Part shown: piece by piece, positions 58,623 to 64,000 of the stretch | How the letters are laid out: the number at the start of each line of letters is the position of its first letter | Numbering within the stretch: the stretch's first letter is position 1 | Source: Riptortus pedestris | Taxonomy: Eukaryota > Arthropoda > Insecta > Hemiptera > Alydidae | Direction: 5' to 3' | NCBI GenBank assembly: GCA_019009955.1 | Contig: CM032232.1 | Coordinates: 70,512,001-70,576,000 of the forward strand | DNA: 64,000 nt | Translations under genes and position numbers: made by a program | Notes under the pieces: generated by a model | What the model saw: the letters and a program-made list of their open reading frames with translations, nothing else | The model's database searches: none | What the model was told of the DNA's origin: nothing

Positions 58623-58852
58623 AGGGGCTCAGGTTGGCCATGCGAGTTAAAGCGTTGAGCTTTATCTCACATGGTAAACCTAGAGTGGCGAGTTCGATTC
58701 TCGCCTGGGCAAAGGAAATTATTTATTGACGAAATTCATTAAATAACGTCCTAAAATTCCACCCTGGCTAGAAAAGGGTGGTAACCCGTAGATAACCCGT
58801 CCCTATTAGCCTAAGTTGCAAAAAGTGGACGTTAATAAATAATAATAATAAT
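58623..58852 (+). mobile_element. tRNA-derived SINE, full length, with target duplication
   Basis: AGGGGCTCAGGTTGGCCATG (A-box region), GGCGAGTTCGATTCTCGCC (B-box/T-arm), CTAGAAAAGGGTGGTAACC, CCTAAGTTGCAAAAAGTGG, TTAATAAATAATAATAAT tail. ATAAACAATTA is repeated exactly at 58612-58622 and 58853-58863. Copy B of the duplicated unit has this site unfilled (ATGAACAATTAAGATCG near 62050). Confidence 0.95.
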
Positions 58853-59394
58853 ATAAACAATTATGATCGATTTGACTCTGAACTTTCTGTATATTGATTC
58901 TGATGACAGCGGCTGACATGAATCAGCTGACTGGAGAAGGCCATCTTGATTATTGTTATTAGCTTCAGCTCCTACTGTCAAATATATTTTATCTTTTTAC
59001 TGCTTCTCATGAGGCACCGCGGTTGGTGGGAAGAACCCTAACTAAGTCGTTTAATGAGAAATTATTGCGTTTTATCGTTGAAATGTATATGACAGCAAAA
59101 GTAGTACATTACATTATGAATAAGATTAAATACTAAGAAACAATATTTTTGGTGCAGAAAAGCAAAGTACAACGGTTGTCGGAAATAGAATTTACAAAAA
59201 AATAGATTGCAAAACTTTTGCTGTGTTATGAGTTTTTTTTAACCAGTGCATATAAATCAAGAATGAAATTTTGTCCGTAACAAGGCGAATTCAGTGATAA
59301 CCTTCTGCGGAACATGATCTAGTTCATTTTTCGAGCTGGTTTTCTCCACAAATCTATGGGGTATGTGTAGTGGTGGCCGTGATCAGCTGATTGC

Positions 59395-59560
59395 TAGCCA
59401 GGCAGTCTCGGTGCAAGCCGCCAGCCGATTGACCCCCAGTAACCGGTTCTCAGAACCAGATCTCCAGCCAGCTCCTACCAGACCCTCTTCACTCCTCACA
59501 GTTTCCCCCTAAGGAAAGTCGCCTCAACCAGCTACCGTTCCGCACCGGAATATGCCAAGG
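59395..59560. other. GC-richer unassigned insert in copy B
   Basis: CAGCCGATTGACCCCCAGTA, TCTCCAGCCAGCTCC and CGTTCCGCACCGG lie at a point where copy A has only a short link. No coding frame or terminus was recognised. Confidence 0.4.
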
Positions 59561-59910
59561 GGATAAATGCTCCCTTCATATTTTATCATAATTGCTTGAC
59601 AGTCCGTTATGTATTTTTTTCTTCTTTCCCTTCTTAGGAGGCCCTCATAAATTTCCTCGTCTTCCTAAGACTTGTTTTTTTTCTTTTTCTTCTTCAGAAT
59701 AAATTGCGATGAAATGAGTCAGTATTACAGTAGCTAGTAGAGATAAAAAGACAAATTCCATTAGGAAAGTAGATAGCTGTCAAATTTTAGGGCAAACATT
59801 TAATATGTAGTGAGAGAAAGACCTAAACACATGTTCACTGGAATACTTCTTTATGGATGGAAAATTCAAGAATGTAAAAACTAAATAAATGAAATAAAAC
59901 ATTTATGATT

Positions 59911-60351
59911 ATTTATTTATTTAGGTGTGTCGCAATTTAAGCGATTCACACATTTTCATGTTATAATACTAAAATAATATAGGTAAAGCCACCTTATAAA
60001 AACCAATAAAAGAAGTTAAAAAATATACAGAGGTAGGTAAAAGTACGGTTATTTATTTTTCCCCAGTGGATATTATTGCAGTCTAGTGTAAGATTATTTA
60101 ATGTTACATCTGGTTGTAAATGTGTGTATTTGAGGCGTTTTTTGACTTTTGTAATGTATGGGCTGACGTCATGTAGTAGTTCAGATAGGTTGGTGGGTAT
60201 GTTCTTGTCAGTTATTAGTCTGCAGTCTGTAAGTAAGTGTTTGATAGTTAGTTGTGTATTGCAGAGTGTACATAATGGTGGTTCAGTCCTAATCATGAGG
60301 TGTCCGTGTGTTATCCGTGAATGGCCGTTCCTCAAACGAGTTATTACGAGT
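59911..60351 (-). pseudogene. I-type LINE, 5'-truncated C-terminal end
   Basis: The minus strand reads LRNGHSRITHGHLMIRTEPP, LCTLCNTQLTIKHLLTDC and about 60 further residues to a stop near 59994. The 3' tail on this strand is AAATAAATAAAT. TGATTATT and TGATTAGTA lie just outside the two ends as a probable target duplication. Copy A of the unit shows the uninterrupted site TTATCATTATTATATCAAAA near 57810-57830. It is related to but distinct from the 45581 and 48120 LINEs. Confidence 0.88.
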
Positions 60352-60733
60352 TGATTAGTATATCAAAAAGTCTATCACTAAGAGGGTGCGTAAAATGTGT
60401 AGATCTTCCATGAGCAGGACTGCCACAGGTTTACGAAAGGCCTGAAACTTATGTTGGATATAAGATGTTTCATTATACAGTAACTTAAAGTAAAGATCGC
60501 ATGAATAGGAGTTGGTGGTGGGGGAGATTTATTTTTAATATATTACGAAAATGAATGAGTGTATATATATATATATATATTATTTTTAACGATATTAGTA
60601 AATACAATTTTTCAGGGGTTTGTAGTTTCAAAATATTATAATGTTGTTTTTGCATAATACGTATAAATTGTATGTTTATTAAGTTATGTACAAATATTTT
60701 GTGGTTAAATGCAAATAATTTTTTATAGGACAC

Positions 60734-61530
60734 TTAACACATTTGTAGATATTACGTAATTACTGAATTTGGGTCTTTTCTACTTTACCCACACCAGTTA
60801 CTTATTTCTTAAACAGTGATTTACGTTATCGTTAAATTGATAAAAGTAATGAACATATGTTTGAAATAATGTATTTAACAAGTTTTAAGTTATTACTTTC
60901 AAGGCACTAACCTCCAATTACCATCGGGTTCATTATAATACCACTGTCACACTCTTCTCTAATCATATTCTCCCAGTCTGTTATGGTTCTTGAAGAAATT
61001 TTTAACTCTCTGGCAAAATTTAGTCGTAGCATAGCCATTTGCCCAGGCATAAATCAACAAAATACACTTTCTTAATGCAAGTTTACAATTGCTGAAACAT
61101 GTATCTTTGTAACAGCCAAATTCTTGTCTGCAACTTCTAAGACTACATCTAAATACTATACCTTTTTTATTATGAAATATAATCCTCATGAAGTGTCCTT
61201 TTCTACATTTTCTTGATTTATATGATAATCCATATCTCTGCAAAGCCCCGCATACTATTGATTCTGATTTCAGAACACGTCTAAGTTGTATGAGATTCAT
61301 TATTACAAAAAAACTTGCACGTTTTTAGAAACCAACCATGTAATAGGCAGGTAACCTCTTTCATGCATAAAATGTATATAGATAGCTTAGCAACAGTTTG
61401 AATGAATTACTTCGACCTAACAACTTCAATACTTTCATATGATCACTGTTACTTCAAAAAGTAACTGGTGCTGGTAAAGTAAAAAAGACCCAAATGCAGT
61501 AATTAAGTAATAACTACAAATGTGTTAAGT
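60734..61530 (-). mobile_element. Merlin transposon remnant with long inverted repeats
   Basis: ACTTAACACATTTGTAG at 60734 is matched in reverse complement at 61514-61530, and the similarity continues inward through TTGGGTCTTTTCTACTTTACC (left) and its counterpart near 61470-61492, about 85 bases in all. The transposase N-terminus (60959-61300) lies between. GGGTC...GACCC at 60773 and 61491 could be the true ends, because the outer ~39 bases on the right also occur alone in copy A (58573-58605). No 8-9 base target duplication was clear. Confidence 0.65.
60959..61300 (-). pseudogene. Merlin / IS1016-type transposase, N-terminal part
   Basis: 113 codons start MNLIQLRRVLKSESIVCGAL, then RKCRKGH, IVFRCSLRSCRQEFGCYKDT, CFSNCKLALRKCILLIYAWA, and KFCQRVKNFF. 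Cysteine pairs around an FRC...CR...F motif followed by FxNxKLxLRKxxLLIYxWA match the N-terminal zinc-ribbon and linker of Merlin (IS1016/ISXO2-like) transposases. The DDE catalytic part, usually another 150-200 residues, is absent. The element is therefore non-autonomous. There is no evidence of expression. Confidence 0.75.
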
Positions 61531-62033
61531 ACAATTCTTATGGATACCCGGACATTGTGGGATTGACGGAAACATAAAAGCCGCCAATGACATGAGTGAG
61601 GGCACACTACTGACAGAAGAAGTCCCGATCGCCGACGCTATCAATCATGCAAATCACATCAGAAAGTCCCTTGGTATGTCAGAAGTACTGTCTAAAATAC
61701 TAGGGAACATTAGCCACTCAATTAAAAAACTGATTAAATTCTTAACAATTACGTTAAGTTCAACATATTGGCACACAAGCCAGTAAGATAAGTATTTATA
61801 CATAAAATAGATTTTAAAAATATACTACTGTGTTTTTGGTATTTGTGAAAGGATGGCGATAGAAAAGAAATAGGAGAGACCCATCATAGGCGAGGCTGAA
61901 GGAGGGACCACGAATGGAACGGATGTCTTTGATAAGAAAGACAAACGTAGGAAATGAAACGAATTTGGACCTTTGACCACCTAGGCACAAAGAACCCTCG
62001 CGAGAGTGCCTAATGACAATAAAAATAAATAAA
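61531..62033 (+). pseudogene. I-type LINE fragment: RNase H piece and 3' end
   Basis: Frame from about 61538: FLWIPGHCGIDGNIKAANDM, SEGTLLTEEVPIADAINHAN, where WIPGHCGIDGNxKA is the conserved C-terminal RNase H motif of I-like LINEs. The C-terminal CxxC...HILTDC part is missing. The 3' sequence has CCTCGCGAGAGTGCC and ends AATAAAAATAAATAAATAAA. AAATGTGTTAAGT (to 61530) and AAATTTGTTAAGT (62034-62046 region) flank the piece, one mismatch, a likely target duplication. Copy A has the single site. Confidence 0.85.
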
Positions 62034-62157
62034 TAAATTTGTTAAGTGTACTATGAACAATTAAGATCGATTTGACTCTGAACTTTCTGTATATTGATTC
62101 TGATGGCAGTAGCTGACATGGATCAGCTGACTGGAGAAGGCCATCTTGATTATTGTT

Positions 62158-63543
62158 AGCAGATTTCCCTTAAGGGAAGTCGCTTTGTCCGTCCAGATTA
62201 CTTTCGAACTTTACATCGTTTTGCAATTGTTATTTGTACCAATTACAAAAATTTAATCGGGGGGGATAATCAGCGGGTATTAAATTTTTTACCTTTTGTA
62301 CATGGTAAGCATGCCTGCGGTCAGCCCTTAATGTGCGCCAAATGGTTGTCTTTGGTATGCTTAGAACTGAAGCAGCTCTCCGGACGCTTGTGCTAGGGTT
62401 GGTATTGAAGTGCCTCAGTATACTCTCCCTCCGCCTCAGGTCGGCTTCCATCGGAGCCTGCATACGGTTTCCCTGACGATTACATGAGAAGGACCCAGTC
62501 TCTCGAAGCCTTCTGAAAGTGCTGGTAAAAACACCTCTGTGTGGGGTTTCTCGGTCAGGAAACCGTCTGCGATATTCCCGAACTGCCTGACGTGCATTGC
62601 CATCGCAGAATCCGTAGACGTAGACTATGTCCGCGTATTCAGCGTTCGTAAATCTAGCCATATTTGTTGACTTCACTGAACAGTACTAGGAACACCACTA
62701 ATGTGAGAATGCGAGGCTGGATTCCCCCCAAAAAGGATTAAAGTGATAGTAAACATTTTAATCCTTTCTTTTTAAGTTTAAACACTCAACCTAGACGTTT
62801 TATTGATAAGGAAAGCGTGAGAATATAAAAAATTAAGCTTACTCAAAAAGCCAATAGTTTTTTGTAATTTAAATACACTATTAAAAAAAATACACTTTTT
62901 GCACAACTATTTTCAGTTTTTTTGTGATTTTCTCAAAAACGAAGCGAAAACGAGGCATATGCCAGAGGACTTTTTTTTCTTAGTTTTTTGATCCTCTATC
63001 GATCCCTGAAGTTTGGCCGTTTGGTTTGGGGACACCCTGTATATATATTTGTCTGTTAACGCTCTAGTGGTAGCAATTTTTGTTTGATCGTTACCAAACT
63101 CGGAATTTAATCGTTTTATGTAAAAAGAAAGATCAAGTTTGTTAATGGCTGAAATCGGACCAGTCTGAGGGGGGGTTTAGAGGGGGGGATTTTCGGAAAA
63201 TTTGAATTATCTCCGTTACTATAAGTCGGATAGAAAAATTGTATAGAATTAATCTTATTGCAAATTAAATTTACTATAAATATTGTTCTATACATTTATT
63301 CTGTATCTTGAATATTAACCGAGATATTTGCATTTGTATTCTGCATTGGTCGGCAGGAATGAGCTGTTTGGTACTTTCCGAAGAGAGCTCTGGCGGCCGT
63401 TTTCGTAACTATTCGTCCCTCGTGTATAAGTTTAGTGATCCCTTACTACTTACTACACTTGTTATTGGGCAGATTTCTCTATTGTAAAACTTCACGTAGG
63501 AAATCTGCTTAGTTTACGCAGCCCCTGCGTGACGGACTTTTTT
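62158..63543 (-). mobile_element. Helentron-like element carrying a transposase exon
   Basis: Both ends are present: plus-strand AGCAGATTTCCCTTAAGGG at 62158 and TCTGCTTAGTTTACGCAG, loop CCC, GACGGACTTTTT at 63543. The region between the 3' hairpin and the TA tract is replaced by about 860 bases of other DNA including a DUF4817-type frame; TATATATATT and the normal body follow from 63043. The 5' sub-type is that of 1-221 (CGGCAGGAATGAGC). Copy A gives the empty site TATTGTT/ATTAGC at 58951-58963. Confidence 0.9.
62230..62676 (-). pseudogene. DUF4817-type helix-turn-helix transposase N-terminus
   Basis: The likely start is the ATG at 62661 (MARFTNAEYADIVYVYGFCD); upstream in-frame codons include a GTG at 62676. 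Then GNARQAVREYRRRFPDRETP, FTSTFRRLRETGSF, LRRRESILRHFNTNPSTSVR, and RAASVLSIPKTTIWRTLRAD. This matches the arthropod DUF4817 domain (YxxGxxxGNAxxAxxxYxxRFPxRxxP) followed by a second helix-turn-helix with SVRxxA...SxxTVxRTL, as in mariner/IS630-like transposases. It stops after about 144 residues (PPRLNFCNWYK), just where the DDE domain should begin. The frame is intact despite truncation. On its 5' side GGGACACCCTGTATATAT (63032 region) resembles a transposon terminus at a TA target. Confidence 0.75.
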
Positions 63544-63867
63544 ATTAGCGTAGCAACTGTCCTGGTAGGAGGTGATTCGGCGCCTGCCGTCAAATATATT
63601 TTATCTTGTTACTACTCCTCATGAAGAACATTAACTGAGCCTTTTAATGAGAAATTATTGCGTTTAATACTAAAACTTAATATAATATCCAAGAGTAGGT
63701 CATTACATAATCAATAATATTAAAAACTAAGAAAAAATATATTTAGTGCAGAAATGCAAAGGACAACGGTTGTCGGAAATACGTATAATTGAGAACAAAA
63801 TTGGTTGAATAATTTTTTGTGTTTTGAGGTTTTTTTAACCAGTGGATACGAATCAAGAACGTACTCG

Positions 63868-63955
63868 ATCTTTAATCTTGTGTAAGACGTTTAATTATTG
63901 AGTTAGGTAATGATCAAACAAACGTTACGACGGGGAGAGCCTTAAAAGTCAACAA
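63868..63955 (+). mobile_element. Helentron-like element, internal fragment
   Basis: TACTCGATCTTTAATCTTGTG, GTAAGACGTTTAATTATTGAG, GTAATGATCAAACAAACG, ACGACGGGGAGAGCC follow the order of the body just before the TA tract. Both termini are missing; diverged. Confidence 0.6.
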
Positions 63956-64000
63956 TTTAAATGATCAAATATAAATATATATTGAATATTATTTTTATCG

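Larger units (their letters stand above)
57656..59257 (+). repeat. Tandem duplicated unit, copy A
   Basis: Marker blocks in order: TCCGTAACAAGACGAATTC, TTATATCAAAAACACTATTA, CCTGAAACTTATGTAGGATA, AAATATTTTGTGGTTAAAT, GTGTTAAGTGTACAAT, GATCGATTTGACTCTGAAC, GTCAAATATATTTTATC, AACGGTTGTCGGAAATAG, AACCAGTGCATATAAATC. The same order follows in copy B. Copy A holds a Helentron-like element (57943-58310) and a SINE (58623-58852) that copy B lacks. No gene is evident in the unit. Confidence 0.85.
59258..63866 (+). repeat. Tandem duplicated unit, copy B
   Basis: Same markers as copy A, separated by different inserts: an unplaced GC-richer segment (about 59395-59560), a minus-strand LINE (59911-60351), a Merlin remnant (60734-61530), a LINE RNase H piece (61531-62033) and a Helentron-like copy with a transposase exon (62158-63543). 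The last block, AACCAGTGGATACGAATC at about 63838, ends the unit. Confidence 0.8.

Noticed and set aside
58623..58720. tRNA gene at SINE heads (also 44833, 9797, 6716)
   Set aside because: A- and B-box-like elements are present but the acceptor and anticodon arms do not close; the sequence continues into the shared SINE body and tail.
1..64000. Operons, ribosome binding sites, terminators and origins
   Set aside because: Nothing in the window resembles prokaryotic or organellar organisation; A/T runs and hairpins here belong to mobile elements.

Overview
This window looks like non-coding, AT-rich arthropod nuclear DNA, most probably insect. The evidence is the mobile-element content. It includes broken Jockey- and I-type LINEs, an R2-like LINE end, a DUF4817-type transposase N-terminus, a Merlin remnant, a hAT remnant, tRNA-derived SINEs, and long TA, CA, GA and TC microsatellites. 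I found no convincing host gene, rRNA gene, functional tRNA gene, CRISPR array or operon. Nearly all open frames are microsatellite or minisatellite shadows. The species cannot be named from the sequence alone.

The dominant component is one interspersed family with more than 25 full or partial copies, about 550-950 bp each without inserts. Read in one direction, a copy starts AGTCCGTCACGCAGG, folds a small terminal hairpin (ACGCAG-NNN-CTGCGT), and carries GCAGATTTCCC about 25 bases in. It then has a conserved body, a variable (TA)n tract and a short 3' block, and ends in a palindrome (GATTTCCC-TTAA-GGGAAATC) followed by TGCTAA. Sub-terminal asymmetric inverted repeats, a 3' hairpin, an internal microsatellite and no coding capacity are the hallmarks of non-autonomous Helentrons (HINE / DINE-1-like elements). 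I call it the Helentron-like family; its autonomous partner is not in the window.

Layout. 1-9.6 kb: Helentron-like fragments, a SINE, a Jockey LINE scrap and a hAT copy (7.7-8.25 kb). 9.7-14 kb: SINE copies, a 51-bp minisatellite (10.9-11.4 kb) and a Helentron-like copy. 15-17 kb: a Helentron-like copy whose TA tract is occupied by a second, unclassified TA-flanked element. 18.1-18.9 kb: about five copies of a ~180-bp satellite rich in TGACGT. 20-32 kb: many Helentron-like copies and a Penelope-like inverted pair (23.8-25.1 kb). 34-41.9 kb: Jockey LINE fragments and a large 42/41-bp minisatellite. 43.7-50.7 kb: Helentron-like copy, SINEs and two I-type LINE remnants. 51.7-57.6 kb: three Helentron-like copies, two with other elements nested in their TA tracts, one of these a 3-kb head-to-head palindrome. 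57.6-63.9 kb: a tandemly duplicated unit in which the two copies carry different insertions, giving natural empty-site controls for several elements.

The strongest observations are: (i) the two-hairpin Helentron-like family with modular 5' ends; (ii) its (TA)n tract as a repeated landing site for unrelated elements; (iii) filled versus empty sites in the 57.6-63.9 kb duplication; (iv) a Helentron-like copy carrying a foreign transposase exon; (v) satellites with unusual internal organisation. Family assignments rest on recognition of motifs, not on database searches.
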